Shown: one piece after another, positions 34,481-45,045 of the stretch
How the letters are laid out: each line of letters starts with the position of its first letter
Position numbering within the stretch: position 1 is the stretch's first letter
From: Cellvibrio japonicus Ueda107
Lineage (GTDB): Bacteria; Pseudomonadota; Gammaproteobacteria; Pseudomonadales; Cellvibrionaceae
Direction: 5' to 3'
Assembly: GCF_000019225.1 (NCBI RefSeq)
Contig: NC_010995.1
Location: 3,790,501-3,854,500, forward strand
DNA length: 64,000 nucleotides
Made by a program: the position numbers and the translations under genes
The notes under the pieces: generated by a model
What the model was told of the DNA's origin: nothing
Seen by the model: the letters and a program-made list of their open reading frames with translations, nothing else
Database searches by the model: none

Positions 34481-36103
34481 CTAATCCCCCAGCTGCCAAC
34501 CCGATGTAATCGGGTAGCGTCGATCGCGCCCAAATCCACGTTGACTGATACGTACGCCAATCGGCGCCTGGCGGCGCTTGTATTCATTGATATCCACCAG
34601 GCGTACCACCCTTTCCACCTGCTCACGGGTAAACCCACGCGCAATAATCGCTTCCGCACTCTGATCCTGCTCGACATAGAGCGCCAGGATTTGATCAAGA
34701 ATTTCATAAGGCGGGAGGCTATCTTCATCTTTTTGATCAGGCGCCAATTCAGCCGAAGGTGGACGGGTGATAACTGTTTCGGGGATTACCTCACCCAAGG
34801 TGTTGCGGTAACGAGCCAACTCAAAGACCAGGGTTTTAGGTACATCTTTAAGCACATCAAACCCGCCGGCCATATCGCCATAGAGGGTGGAGTAACCCAC
34901 TGCCATCTCGCTTTTATTACCGGTGGTTAACACCAGATAGCCCTTTTTATTGGAGATAGCCATCAACACTACCCCTCGGCAGCGGGCTTGCAGGTTCTCC
35001 TCCGTTGTATCGCGCCTTGTCCCGGCGAACTCGTCTGCCAAGGCCGCCATAAAAGCCTCATACATAGGCTCGATGCTAATAGAACCATAGCGAACCCCCA
35101 AACGGGCAGCCTCATCAGCCGCGTCGTTTTTGCTAAGGTCAGAGGTATAGCGGAAGGGCATCATGACTGCCTCCACCTTGTCAGCCCCCAAGGCATCCAC
35201 AGCAATCGCCAATGTCAGAGCAGAATCTATCCCCCCGGATAGGCCGAGCACCACACCGTTGAAGCGGTTCTTGGTTACATAATCGCACAAACCCAGTACC
35301 AGGGTTTGGTATACCGCGCTCAATCGCTCAGGCACTGGCACCAATAAGGAGGGGTCGCAGTGACCTGTCGCCAGGTCCAGTTGTAATCGATAATTACCTT
35401 CGCTATAAGCGGGCACCCGGTAGCGGGTCGTGCCTTGCGCATCCACGACAACCGAGCCACCATCAAACACCAGCTCATCCTGACCACCAACCAGGTTGAC
35501 ATAAACAACCGGCATTTTCCCTTCACGGGCACGCTCCGCAATCATTGCCTCGCGCTCCTGTTGTTTTCCCTGATGGTAAGGGGAAGCATTCAGGTTCAGC
35601 ATCAAACGCGCACCGGCGGCCCTTGCCTGGGCCATAGGCTCCGGATGCCATATATCCTCACAAACTGTCAGTGCCGTTGGCTGGCCACACAAATCAAAAA
35701 GACAGGGCTGATCGCCCGCGACAAAATAGCGCTTTTCGTCAAACACCTGATAATTCGGCAGGCATTGCTTGGCATATTCAGCAACCAGCTTACCCGCCTG
35801 TATCACACCGGCCATGTTATACAGCTTATCGCCTCGCCTGCGCGGATAACCCACGACCAGGGTTGTTGGCAACCTGGCGTCCAGCAACTCATCCAAAGCC
35901 CGCTGGATACGCCCATCAAGGCTGGGACGCAGTAGCAGATCCTCAGGTGGATAACCCGTTAAGGTCAGTTCAGGATAGATAATGGCATCCACAGGCCCCC
36001 GCTCCAGCACCTCTCGGGCACTGGCAAGCACCTTGGCAGTGTTACCGGGAATATCCCCCACTAGCGTATTGATCTGGGCAAGCACTAGCTGAAGCTGCGA
36101 CAT
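34481..36103 (-). CDS. nadE: Glutamine-dependent NAD+ synthetase
   Basis: A 540-residue enzyme making NAD+ from nicotinic acid adenine dinucleotide using glutamine as nitrogen source. The N-terminal nitrilase-type glutaminase domain (about 1-245) has Glu in YPELTLTGYP, Lys in EYAKQCLPN and the catalytic Cys in VCEDIW. The C-terminal synthetase domain has the ATP-PPase loop SGGIDSALTLAI (near 290) and TTGNKSEMAVGY. ATG 36103 gives the usual start (MSQLQLVLAQINTLVGDI); the frame to 36163 is twenty residues longer without support. Convergent with bamD. Confidence 0.95.
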   Translation of the reverse strand: MSQLQLVLAQINTLVGDIPGNTAKVLASAREVLERGPVDAIIYPELTLTGYPPEDLLLRPSLDGRIQRALDELLDARLPTTLVVGYPRRRGDKLYNMAGVIQAGKLVAEYAKQCLPNYQVFDEKRYFVAGDQPCLFDLCGQPTALTVCEDIWHPEPMAQARAAGARLMLNLNASPYHQGKQQEREAMIAERAREGKMPVVYVNLVGGQDELVFDGGSVVVDAQGTTRYRVPAYSEGNYRLQLDLATGHCDPSLLVPVPERLSAVYQTLVLGLCDYVTKNRFNGVVLGLSGGIDSALTLAIAVDALGADKVEAVMMPFRYTSDLSKNDAADEAARLGVRYGSISIEPMYEAFMAALADEFAGTRRDTTEENLQARCRGVVLMAISNKKGYLVLTTGNKSEMAVGYSTLYGDMAGGFDVLKDVPKTLVFELARYRNTLGEVIPETVITRPPSAELAPDQKDEDSLPPYEILDQILALYVEQDQSAEAIIARGFTREQVERVVRLVDINEYKRRQAPIGVRISQRGFGRDRRYPITSGWQLGD

Positions 36104-36309
36104 AAAGCATTTAACCTGTAAAAATCTACCATTTGGAAGATAAGCCCTCACCCGTCGTGACATAAAACTGGCACAATCGGCAGGCTGTTGATAAAAAGCC
36201 CGGGGATGTCAAAAGCCCGAGAAGAATAACAGCTGCCAGGGAGGAGACGGCCGCGCATTGTCGAACAAACCCCCGGATTGTCCAAGTCATTTTTCATCAG
36301 GACAGGAGC

Positions 36310-37980
36310 ATGACCAATACCTCAACCTTCCCACCACTGAAGGTCAGCAGCTATAACCCTTATGATTTGCTGCGGATTTATACCTACTACCGCACACTAC
36401 TGGGGGGAATCCTACTCTCCATGTTCCACATGGAGGTTGCACCCAAGGTTTTAGGCAGTGATAACCCGACGTTATTTTTCTATACCTCGGCCATTTATAC
36501 CGCGATTAATTTCTTTTCCCTGGTATTGATGTGGCGATTGCGCTTTAAACCTTCCGGGCGCAATTTATTTAGCTCACTGCTAGTGGATGTAGTAGCCATC
36601 ACCCTGATGATGCATGCCAGTGGCGGGGCTATAAGTAGCATGGGGTACCTGTTGCTGATTGCGATTGCGGCAGGTGGAATCATGTTGCGCGATCGTATAG
36701 CCACCCTCCTGGCAGCAGTGACCAGTATTGCGGTTATCTCCGAGGGCGCTTATCGATATATTTTACTGACACAAGACAACAACCACCTCTTTTCTTCCGG
36801 CACATTGGGCGCGCTGCTGTTTTTTACATCCCTACTCTTCCAATACCTGACCCGCAAAATTCGCTTATCCTACGAAGAGGCAGAAGCTCAAGCCGCCCAT
36901 GTCGCCCACTTGCAAAAACTGGCACAGCTTATTATTGAGCGGATGAGGACAGGCATTATTGTACTCAACAAAAATCAACATATAGAGCTGATCAATCAAG
37001 CAGCGATCAAACTGTTTGGCCTGGCCAATAATGCTTCCCCACCTCAGCAACTCACCGAATTACCGGAGCTGCTGGATCGCTTCCAGGCGTGGAAGCGACA
37101 GACCAAAGATCCAAGCACTATCAGTAAACAATCTCGCGATTCCTCGGCAGAAATCAAAGCTAACTTTGCTTACCTGGAGCCCAATAATACCAGCGAAACC
37201 CTGGTTTTCCTTGAGGATGTCCGCGCACTCAATCAGCAGGCCCAACAATTAAAACTGGCGTCGCTGGGGCGCTTAACCGCAAGCATCGCCCATGAAATAC
37301 GCAATCCTCTGGGTGCTATCAGTCATGCAAGCCAATTACTCACCGAGTCACCTAACCTGGATGCCGGCGATCAACGGCTGCTGGGCATTATCAATAGCCA
37401 CAGCAAGCGGGTTAACCAAATCATTGAAAATATCCTGCAGCTATCGCGCAGGCGGCCAGCTAACCCCCAGCGCTTAAATCTCACCCTCTGGATTCCTGCA
37501 TTCATCAGCGACTATCAAATTAGCAAAGGCGCGGACAAAACACCCAACATTCAATTTGTAGATCGGCTGAGTAGCGGCAAATATGGCTTTGAAGAATTTG
37601 ATGACCACACAAACTTACGTGCCCAGGCCAAGTTTGATCCTAGCCAATTACAGCAAGTCCTGACCAATCTCTGTGACAATGGCCTGCGCTATACCAGGCC
37701 CGCCCCCGGCAGGGCTGATTTACGTTTGGAAATTGGTGAGGACTTACAACACCAACAACCCTATATTCGCATCATTGATTACGGTCCAGGGATTAGTACC
37801 GATAACACCAAACATCTGTTTGAACCCTTTTTCACTACCGAAAATACAGGTTCAGGTTTGGGACTTTATATCTGCAAAGAACTGTGTGAGGCAAATCAAG
37901 CTATCATTAGCTACCGTCGCACAGAACAAGGGGAAAGCTGTTTTCATATACAATTAGCACACCCTGAAAAAGCGCTCTGA
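36310..37980 (+). CDS. pilS: Sensor histidine kinase PilS
   Basis: A 556-residue membrane kinase controlling type IV pilus genes with PilR. About six hydrophobic spans cover residues 20-180, followed by a PAS-like segment (about 205-300, IVLNKNQHIELINQA). The HisKA domain has the phospho-acceptor in SIAHEIRNPLGAI. The ATPase domain has N (QVLTNLCDNGLRYT), G1 (DYGPGI) and G2 (TGSGLGLYI) boxes. In Pseudomonas, PilS senses PilA levels in the inner membrane; the same is inferred here. It lies 23 bases before pilR. Confidence 0.95.
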   Translation: MTNTSTFPPLKVSSYNPYDLLRIYTYYRTLLGGILLSMFHMEVAPKVLGSDNPTLFFYTSAIYTAINFFSLVLMWRLRFKPSGRNLFSSLLVDVVAITLMMHASGGAISSMGYLLLIAIAAGGIMLRDRIATLLAAVTSIAVISEGAYRYILLTQDNNHLFSSGTLGALLFFTSLLFQYLTRKIRLSYEEAEAQAAHVAHLQKLAQLIIERMRTGIIVLNKNQHIELINQAAIKLFGLANNASPPQQLTELPELLDRFQAWKRQTKDPSTISKQSRDSSAEIKANFAYLEPNNTSETLVFLEDVRALNQQAQQLKLASLGRLTASIAHEIRNPLGAISHASQLLTESPNLDAGDQRLLGIINSHSKRVNQIIENILQLSRRRPANPQRLNLTLWIPAFISDYQISKGADKTPNIQFVDRLSSGKYGFEEFDDHTNLRAQAKFDPSQLQQVLTNLCDNGLRYTRPAPGRADLRLEIGEDLQHQQPYIRIIDYGPGISTDNTKHLFEPFFTTENTGSGLGLYICKELCEANQAIISYRRTEQGESCFHIQLAHPEKAL

Positions 37981-38003
37981 CAGATTTTATAAAAGGTTAA
38001 CTT

Positions 38004-39407
38004 ATGACCATGAAACGCGCCCTGATTATTGATGATGAGCCCGATATCCGTGAGCTCCTCGAAATCACGTTGGGTAGAATGCAAATTACAACCGATGCAG
38101 CTGCCAATATTGCACAAGCAAAAAGCCATCTTAATTGCAATCACTATGATCTATGCCTGACTGATATGCGCCTACCTGATGGCAGCGGGCTTGAGCTGGT
38201 TGAATATATACAACAACAACACCCGGGGTTACCCGTTGCGGTAATTACCGCACATGGCAGCATAGACACCGCGATTGAGTCAATGAAAGCTGGTGCCTTT
38301 GATTTCATCTCAAAACCTGTTGACCTGGCAACATTACGCCGCCTGGTCAACACGGCTATTGAGTCAGCCCAACTACCCCCGCAGGAACCGCCTCAAACAA
38401 CACCGATTATCGGCCATTCAAAAGCAATCCAGGATCTTATCCGCAGTATTCAAAAACTGGCTCGCTCACAAGCCCCAGTGTACATCAGCGGAGAATCCGG
38501 CTCCGGAAAGGAGTTGGTAGCACGCTCCATACATGACCTGGGCCCCAGATCCAGTAAACCATTTATTGCGGTTAACTGTGGGGCAATTCCACGTGAACTA
38601 ATGGAGAGTGAATTTTTTGGTCATAAAAAAGGAAGCTTCACCGGTGCACACCAGGACAAAACGGGATTATTTCAAGCCGCTGAAGGAGGGACTTTATTTT
38701 TTGATGAAGTTGCCGACCTTCCTATCGATATGCAAGTCAAACTCTTGCGTGCCATCCAGGAAAAATCTGTCCGCCCCATAGGGGCGGCAGAAGAAATAAC
38801 CACCGATGTACGTATACTCTGTGCAACACATAAAAACCTGGAGAAGGAAGTTGCCGAAGGCCGCTTTCGCCAAGATTTATTTTATCGACTCAATGTGATT
38901 CAACTTGCCGTTGCGCCATTACGCGATAGAAAAGAAGACATTCCTCTTCTTACCCAACACTTGTTACAAAAACTGGCAACGGAAATAGGTTTACCAACAC
39001 CGCATTTATCACCCGCCGCACAAAAACGACTGGAAGAGTATCATTTTCCCGGCAACGTTCGCGAACTGGAAAACGTCCTGGAAAGGGCATTTACACTGTG
39101 TGACAGCGATACGATAGAAGCAGAAGATTTACAACTCAGAGGCAGCACAAATAGCATTAGACCTGTGATTGAAGCAGGGCAATTGCCAGGCAGCCAAACA
39201 CCTGCTCGCAACAATACTGTCGACTACCCTGCACGTTGCGCAGAATATCCATCGCTGGACGAATATCTTCAGGATGTAGAAAAAGAAATACTATGCTCTG
39301 CACTTGAGCAGGCCAGGTGGAACAAAACCCTGGCCGCCAAGCATTTGGGAATCAGCTTTCGCTCATTGCGATATCGCTTGCAAAAGCTGGGATTGGAGGA
39401 TGAATGA
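38004..39407 (+). CDS. pilR: Sigma-54-dependent response regulator PilR
   Basis: A 467-residue NtrC-type activator. The receiver domain (about 1-120) has acidic residues IIDDEPD and the phospho-acceptor Asp in CLTDMRLPDG. The AAA+ domain has Walker A GESGSGKE and the sigma-54 contact loop as GSFTGA. A Fis-type helix-turn-helix (KTLAAKHLGISFRSLRYRL) ends the protein. ATG 38004 has AAAAGG 6 bases upstream. Its classical target is the major pilin gene pilA, which is not in this window. Cotranscribed with pilS. Confidence 0.95.
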   Translation: MTMKRALIIDDEPDIRELLEITLGRMQITTDAAANIAQAKSHLNCNHYDLCLTDMRLPDGSGLELVEYIQQQHPGLPVAVITAHGSIDTAIESMKAGAFDFISKPVDLATLRRLVNTAIESAQLPPQEPPQTTPIIGHSKAIQDLIRSIQKLARSQAPVYISGESGSGKELVARSIHDLGPRSSKPFIAVNCGAIPRELMESEFFGHKKGSFTGAHQDKTGLFQAAEGGTLFFDEVADLPIDMQVKLLRAIQEKSVRPIGAAEEITTDVRILCATHKNLEKEVAEGRFRQDLFYRLNVIQLAVAPLRDRKEDIPLLTQHLLQKLATEIGLPTPHLSPAAQKRLEEYHFPGNVRELENVLERAFTLCDSDTIEAEDLQLRGSTNSIRPVIEAGQLPGSQTPARNNTVDYPARCAEYPSLDEYLQDVEKEILCSALEQARWNKTLAAKHLGISFRSLRYRLQKLGLEDE

Positions 39408-39543
39408 ACTGCATAACTTTTAAAACATTAGCACCCAGTAAGCAGAGCATTGAAACAAGCCAAAAAATATGCTTTCTCAACATATATTCTCTTCTACATT
39501 AAATACTAGGTGCCAACGTGTTTTAAAATTTTCCAAACATAAA

Positions 39544-39954
39544 CTACCAACAGACCATAGGTTCTTTTTGCCCCAAGTGATTAAGTTTTAACTCATTACA
39601 TCCATTCTCAGTATCTTCAGCTTGGGACAAAATGGCAGTTGCTGTTAAGGTATAAGCTGTAGGGCTAACATTCGAAATAGAAATTTCGTAGTATCCTTTA
39701 CCCGGCGTTACATACCCCCCCAGATCCAATTCCTTATAAACAGCGCAGCTATCGTCATTAAATCGTCCATATGCCGTATAACAGCGCTGCAGGCGTTGAG
39801 ATAAAGACGTCAATTCAGGCACAGCCTCCGACATTCGATTTGTCTTAAGGACATGACGCTTATATTGAGGAATGGCAATTGATGCCAAAACCCCAATAAT
39901 CAGCACTACAACTATCACTTCAATCAGAGTAAAGCCTGAATTATGTTTTCGCAT
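39544..39954 (-). CDS. pilE: Minor type IV pilin PilE
   Basis: A 136-residue prepilin. The class III leader MRKHNSG is followed by FTLIEVIVVVLIIGVLASIAIP, with the conserved Glu at +5. The globular part contains a cysteine pair typical of the C-terminal D-region (NGCNEL...MVCW). ATG 39954 is preferred over 39975 because it gives a normal leader and has GGAA about 8 bases upstream. It is last in the fimU-pilV-pilW-pilX-pilY1-pilE operon. Minor pilins prime pilus assembly with PilY1 at the tip. Confidence 0.88.
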   Translation of the reverse strand: MRKHNSGFTLIEVIVVVLIIGVLASIAIPQYKRHVLKTNRMSEAVPELTSLSQRLQRCYTAYGRFNDDSCAVYKELDLGGYVTPGKGYYEISISNVSPTAYTLTATAILSQAEDTENGCNELKLNHLGQKEPMVCW

Positions 39955-39975
39955 ATATGATTCCGTCTCTGTCAT

Positions 39976-42900
39976 TTACCGAAGCTGACGCCAAGATTGC
40001 CTTCCCTCACCACACTGGCTGTATTTCGCTTCGACATTCATACGTGTTGCATCTGTACCACTGCCCACAATAGCACCCGTTCCTGAAGCACCATCTACAC
40101 AATCACCCGATGGCGCACTACTGCTACTACCGCTACTACTCGAATCACTCTCTTTTAATTTTGGCACAACGCCAAATGACACATCTCCCAACACCAAGTA
40201 CCCATTATAAATATTGTCGTCAAGAACACTAACACCCACAAATTTATCACCTACTGCAACAACCTCCATTAACCAACTACTACCGCCATATTCACACGAT
40301 GCTGTAGAGGGAATAAGCGTAGGAAATATTAATTTATCCTGAATTAGCAATGCTTTTGTCGTTACCCGCTCACCTTTTGTATCATTAAAATCAAGATACC
40401 AGCCTTTATGTTTACTCCAATCAGGATTGCCCCCAACGACTTCGCGTCTGGACAAATTAGCAGTAGTAGTGTTGTAAGTAGTACTCAGTTGTTTTCTATG
40501 AAGATTGTTGCGTGTCAACGTCGTTTTGGTATCCGCTATCGCATAATAACTATGTGTCACACTTCCCAAGCTATTATCACCAGTATCATAATATTTACCC
40601 GTACCTACATATACCATAATAGCATTTGACAGTTGGGCATTAATACCAATGGTCGGGGCAGCAGTAATAGGCTGTATTGCGCCACTGGCGTCTACCGCCT
40701 TAAACAATAAGTAATCTTTCTTCCAGCTTCCAGCACTATCGCTCGACAAGTCAAATCGCCATAAATTGCCACTGATATCTCCCGCGTAAGCAGCAGTGAC
40801 TTGTCCATACGCATTAATCATTAACTCCGGTGCTGAAAGCCCTATGCCTTCACCAGTATTAATAACCTTGGTGTAGCTACTATTGAATGGGCTCTGGATA
40901 TCCACAACAAATAAACTAGAGGTGCTACCGCTGTCACTACCATTACCAAACACAGCAGCAAAACGTCCATTGCTCATAGGCACAATGAGTGGTCGCCCCA
41001 TTACATATCCCAAACCGGGTGTATTAGATTCATTCAACTCAAATAGGACTTTGGGAACATCTGTTGTTACATCAAGTGCATAAACACCTTTACCGCCAGC
41101 ACCAAGAGTGCCGACAAGAACGGTCCTCCATTCACCATTAATATATACATCACCCACTGTGACCGGTCCATCTACTATAAACTGATGAGGATTTGATGTT
41201 TTACCGTAATCAGCTTTGGTAAGGTTTGCCAGCTTGGGAAATGCAGAGGCAGGAATATACGCATAAATCTCCTTCAAGGTATCAGCATGGAAGGCGTGTA
41301 ACATGCCATCATTAGCACCCACATAGATGCGCCCCCCACTGCCTCCACTTGCAATCTTGGGTTTCTTTACGTTCTCCAAAAAAGTCCGGTAGCTAGCACC
41401 TGCGCTGCCGGGCAATAAATGATATTGGTGATTCCAGGCCCCAGAATACACTGGACTCGAATTGACGATGTCACCCAGGATATTACGACTGCCATCAGCA
41501 GAAGAGCCCCGCTCCCTAAAACCTACACTTCCCCCTTCATAGGTTGCATTACCTAATAACCAATCAACCCTATACTGAGCCATTGTATTAGTGAGTTCAC
41601 CAGGAAGCTGCAGTGCCTTTTGCTGCACTGGATCCAAGTTGTCCCATGCAAAGTTTACTAATTGAATACCGTTATAAGTATAAACCGTTCTTCCACTACC
41701 ACTCTTAGGCATGGCTCCAACATTCTCAGTGGAGACCGTTGGCTCTAAAGGCAACCCACCCTGATTATCAAATTTAAAAGCATTTAATACACCGCTCCAC
41801 CTCTCACTATTGAATTGTGCCTGATATACATAAGCACCTTCTGATAGGCGAGTTGAACTGGTTGCTACAGCAGATGCTGATCCAACACCTGCAGCGACAG
41901 CGCTAAATGCCTTATCTAATGACTTCTCTAACTCACGAGGATCGGTAGCGAAATAATAAGAATCTGATGTGTCACGAGCCTTTATCTTGCTATCAAGGAA
42001 TGCCTGGTTAAAGCCTGACCCGGCCTCCTTTTGCGCTGCTGATTCAAACGCGTCACTATATCCACCCCACTTAGCTGCATAGTAAAGCGGAGTTTCTAAT
42101 AATTGAGCAGGGGAAGAGCCAACGGTATACAAACGATAGGTTGCAGCATCTCCTACCTGACAGTTGTTACACCCTTCACCGGTATACCCCTCAACACCCG
42201 AATGGACATTAAAACCACCAACGGTAGTGCCACTGATCACATATCCAAAACCCATTGATTGATCAGTTGACTCCGCAATCGTATCAGTGGTAATCAAAAC
42301 ATGATCGGCAGTAACGATATAATCTATCACGCCCCACATATCCTGATCATAATCTCCACCCTGCTCACTATCTTCCCAATTCACATAGAGCTTGCCAATT
42401 TTTGCAGCCTTACCATTCAGTACGCTGCGATCCCCCGAATAGGTACCGGATGGAATTGTTTTTTCAATTTGTGCCCCTGCAAACTTAAAATCAACTATCG
42501 CACAATTTGAATTAGGGTTTTGATACTTATTACGACAAGCAGGCAGGATAGTCACTTTATCTGTACCACCAGGGACAGTAACTGTTACTTTAGGTACGGC
42601 AGGTGATAACGCCACCCCAAAGGTTCTCACTGTCTGTTTTCCTTTAAGTGACGGCATTAAATCATTTTGGCGCGCATAGTACGCCAGACCTGCAATATGA
42701 TAACTGCCTTCTAATCGAGGTGCATCTGGACATGTACCACGGACACTAGACAACTTGCTGATAGTCTTGGCGGTACACAACTGATTTTTATCAGCGCCAT
42801 TCTCACCTATAAAATATAATGTCTTGAAGTCCCCTAATTCATTCTTATCTGTCATACCCTCATTAATACCAACCTTATCTGTCCATAAATCTACCCCCCC

Positions 42901-44424
42901 TGAACTGAAATCAGAGAAAGCTCCCAGGGTGTCTCCATCATAAGAAGTGGTGGAGGCATTAAATTGGACAACATTCAAAGGCGCGCAATAATTATTCGAA
43001 TTAACAGGAGCACTACCCCAGCTTACCGTAGACAACCCAGATATGCGTGACGAATCATCAACATCAAAAGCAGTATTTGCCGTTTTTCCTGTTAGATAAC
43101 GCAATGACTCAAGATAGATTTCTGCCTGAGGATTTCCCCAGTTACTACAATGTCCATCACTAAATGAAGCACGCCCCCACAAACATCCGTCACTTCCACT
43201 GCTATCATAGCCATGAGCATTACGATGGTAAGTTCCATCATCAAAACGATAACCATATATCCTCAACTTATTCAAAGTTGATATAACACCAGCAGCATTT
43301 GTAAAGGTACCCGTAGTTGCGGCGTTTACTTCTGTTGACAAATTACCAACAGATTTCCGTAAGACCCCACCGCTTTTATTTTTTCCATATGATCCCGTCA
43401 TTAATCCAAAGTGGATTTTATTGGCTTCACCATATTTTTGCAGAAGTCCGGTTGGCTTTTTATTACCGCTAGGATAAAGCGTACAGTTATCCTCTTCCAA
43501 ACCTTTTACACACACCTCTACCCGTGCGTAATACTCTCCGGCAGCTGAACCGGTTCCCAACTTGTTGTCATTAATAGGATTATAGGGATAAGCATAAATT
43601 CCACTACTTGCAGGCACATTACCATTACTCGCACTGACTTCTGAGATCCATTGACACTGCCAACGCTCATTGCTTGCCCATAGCGAATAATTTCCTTTAG
43701 CCACGCGAATCAAGGGGGCGGCTGTCACATTTTGAGAAAGTGCTGAACCGCCATTTGTGGTATTGCAAATCGTTATACCTGTTGAGGATGTATTGCCCTG
43801 GAGACTTGGCACACTGTTAAAAGGCGTTAATTTTCCTATATCATTACCGTCATAAAACTTTGCAAACGAGTGTGCATCATTTGGTAAAAAAGACCGTTCC
43901 AGCACAGTTAAAGCTTGCGTATCTGTAGATCGGAGTCCTCCATAGAGCATTTTACGGATAGCATCAATACGCGTCATTGTTGCCCAGTTTAAAAAATTTC
44001 CACTCCATTCTGATGAAGAGCTGTAATTACAGTACCTGAGATTATTCACCGCCCGACTCGGGACAAAACGATTATTTACCGTGTTATAGGTATAACACTT
44101 ACCACTATCAAAATAGCCATAGTAGTTATAGGCATTATTGTATGTAGTATCAGGGTTACCATCAGGATCCCCGCCTGTAGGGTTAGTTATATCAGCATAA
44201 TCATCATAAATTTTGAAAAACAACTGATGATCATTGGACATATTGAGCATCATGATTGGAATAACAGGATTTGATAAAAACAGAGGATCCTGCGATGGAA
44301 TGGCATGAGCGCCATGAACAACACCAAGCGTCAACAGGCCTGTCATACAAAATAGACTGCAGGATTTTAATTTCCCTTTTAACAACTGAAAAACAGCTCG
44401 ATTAAAACTCATAAAATTTTTCAT
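39976..44424 (-). CDS. pilY1: Type IV pilus tip adhesin/assembly factor PilY1
   Basis: A 1482-residue secreted protein with a signal peptide (hydrophobic run about 24-40, cleavage near AHAIP). A large variable N-terminal half is followed by the conserved PilY1 beta-propeller (about 960-1400; GGRIYVGANDGMLHAFHAD, GGKGVYALDVT, GDISGNLWRFDL). The low-complexity Ser run near the C-terminus is followed by a short tail. PilY1 acts with minor pilins in assembly, adhesion and surface sensing. Its start is 14 bases after the pilX stop. No separate pilY2 gene was seen between pilY1 and pilE. Confidence 0.93.
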   Translation of the reverse strand: MKNFMSFNRAVFQLLKGKLKSCSLFCMTGLLTLGVVHGAHAIPSQDPLFLSNPVIPIMMLNMSNDHQLFFKIYDDYADITNPTGGDPDGNPDTTYNNAYNYYGYFDSGKCYTYNTVNNRFVPSRAVNNLRYCNYSSSSEWSGNFLNWATMTRIDAIRKMLYGGLRSTDTQALTVLERSFLPNDAHSFAKFYDGNDIGKLTPFNSVPSLQGNTSSTGITICNTTNGGSALSQNVTAAPLIRVAKGNYSLWASNERWQCQWISEVSASNGNVPASSGIYAYPYNPINDNKLGTGSAAGEYYARVEVCVKGLEEDNCTLYPSGNKKPTGLLQKYGEANKIHFGLMTGSYGKNKSGGVLRKSVGNLSTEVNAATTGTFTNAAGVISTLNKLRIYGYRFDDGTYHRNAHGYDSSGSDGCLWGRASFSDGHCSNWGNPQAEIYLESLRYLTGKTANTAFDVDDSSRISGLSTVSWGSAPVNSNNYCAPLNVVQFNASTTSYDGDTLGAFSDFSSGGVDLWTDKVGINEGMTDKNELGDFKTLYFIGENGADKNQLCTAKTISKLSSVRGTCPDAPRLEGSYHIAGLAYYARQNDLMPSLKGKQTVRTFGVALSPAVPKVTVTVPGGTDKVTILPACRNKYQNPNSNCAIVDFKFAGAQIEKTIPSGTYSGDRSVLNGKAAKIGKLYVNWEDSEQGGDYDQDMWGVIDYIVTADHVLITTDTIAESTDQSMGFGYVISGTTVGGFNVHSGVEGYTGEGCNNCQVGDAATYRLYTVGSSPAQLLETPLYYAAKWGGYSDAFESAAQKEAGSGFNQAFLDSKIKARDTSDSYYFATDPRELEKSLDKAFSAVAAGVGSASAVATSSTRLSEGAYVYQAQFNSERWSGVLNAFKFDNQGGLPLEPTVSTENVGAMPKSGSGRTVYTYNGIQLVNFAWDNLDPVQQKALQLPGELTNTMAQYRVDWLLGNATYEGGSVGFRERGSSADGSRNILGDIVNSSPVYSGAWNHQYHLLPGSAGASYRTFLENVKKPKIASGGSGGRIYVGANDGMLHAFHADTLKEIYAYIPASAFPKLANLTKADYGKTSNPHQFIVDGPVTVGDVYINGEWRTVLVGTLGAGGKGVYALDVTTDVPKVLFELNESNTPGLGYVMGRPLIVPMSNGRFAAVFGNGSDSGSTSSLFVVDIQSPFNSSYTKVINTGEGIGLSAPELMINAYGQVTAAYAGDISGNLWRFDLSSDSAGSWKKDYLLFKAVDASGAIQPITAAPTIGINAQLSNAIMVYVGTGKYYDTGDNSLGSVTHSYYAIADTKTTLTRNNLHRKQLSTTYNTTTANLSRREVVGGNPDWSKHKGWYLDFNDTKGERVTTKALLIQDKLIFPTLIPSTASCEYGGSSWLMEVVAVGDKFVGVSVLDDNIYNGYLVLGDVSFGVVPKLKESDSSSSGSSSSAPSGDCVDGASGTGAIVGSGTDATRMNVEAKYSQCGEGRQSWRQLR

Positions 44425-44438
44425 AAAGTCCCCCTACA

Positions 44439-45035
44439 TTACTCCGCGCCTGGGCGCAGATAAGTTGACTGTACAACAACGATGCTATCAGCTGTTATAC
44501 CGACTCCCTGCGCAGTAATACGAAAAGGGGTGACATTAGCCATAGCAGACGTGCCACCGCCACCGCCTACACTACCAATACCTACTCCACTACCTTCAGC
44601 TTCGGCCCTGGCATTCATCGCGATCTCCAAAAGCTCAATAATATAACTTGGTTGAGTACTGACATTTTTCATACCTAAATTAACTTGTTTAGCTAAACTG
44701 GCAGCACCGTTCCAATCACTTTTATCCCAAAAAACCAACGATTTTTCAGGGATATTAGAGTTGAGATCCTCACACAGACCAGACTGAGACAAACATGCGA
44801 ATACGGGCAAAATATTCTCAGGTGAAACGAGAGACTCTCCAACTCGCAATGCTGACTCAGCGGCCTGGAACGCAATATTTCGATCACGCATATTACCAGC
44901 CATGCTTTCTTGCAGGCCCGATCCCCGAATTGCAGCAAGCCCAATAATTGTGATGAGCAAGACCATTACCAAGCCAACGATCAGTACCATCCCCTGTTGA
45001 TAAAAACCACCTTTTATTGATTGCTCAGCTCTCAT
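44439..45035 (-). CDS. pilX: Minor type IV pilin PilX
   Basis: A 198-residue PilX-type minor pilin. A 15-residue leader ends in QQG, then MVLIVGLVMVLLITIIGLAAI. There is no Glu at +5, a known feature of PilX/GspK-like pilins. The motif LQESMAGNMRDRNIAFQAAESALR is highly characteristic of PilX. ATG 45035 follows a strong GGGGGGAG site; the frame to 45131 overlaps pilW. A Gly-rich loop (VGIGSVGGGGG) lies near the middle-to-C-terminal region. Confidence 0.92.
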   Translation of the reverse strand: MRAEQSIKGGFYQQGMVLIVGLVMVLLITIIGLAAIRGSGLQESMAGNMRDRNIAFQAAESALRVGESLVSPENILPVFACLSQSGLCEDLNSNIPEKSLVFWDKSDWNGAASLAKQVNLGMKNVSTQPSYIIELLEIAMNARAEAEGSGVGIGSVGGGGGTSAMANVTPFRITAQGVGITADSIVVVQSTYLRPGAE

Positions 45036-45045
45036 ACTCCCCCCA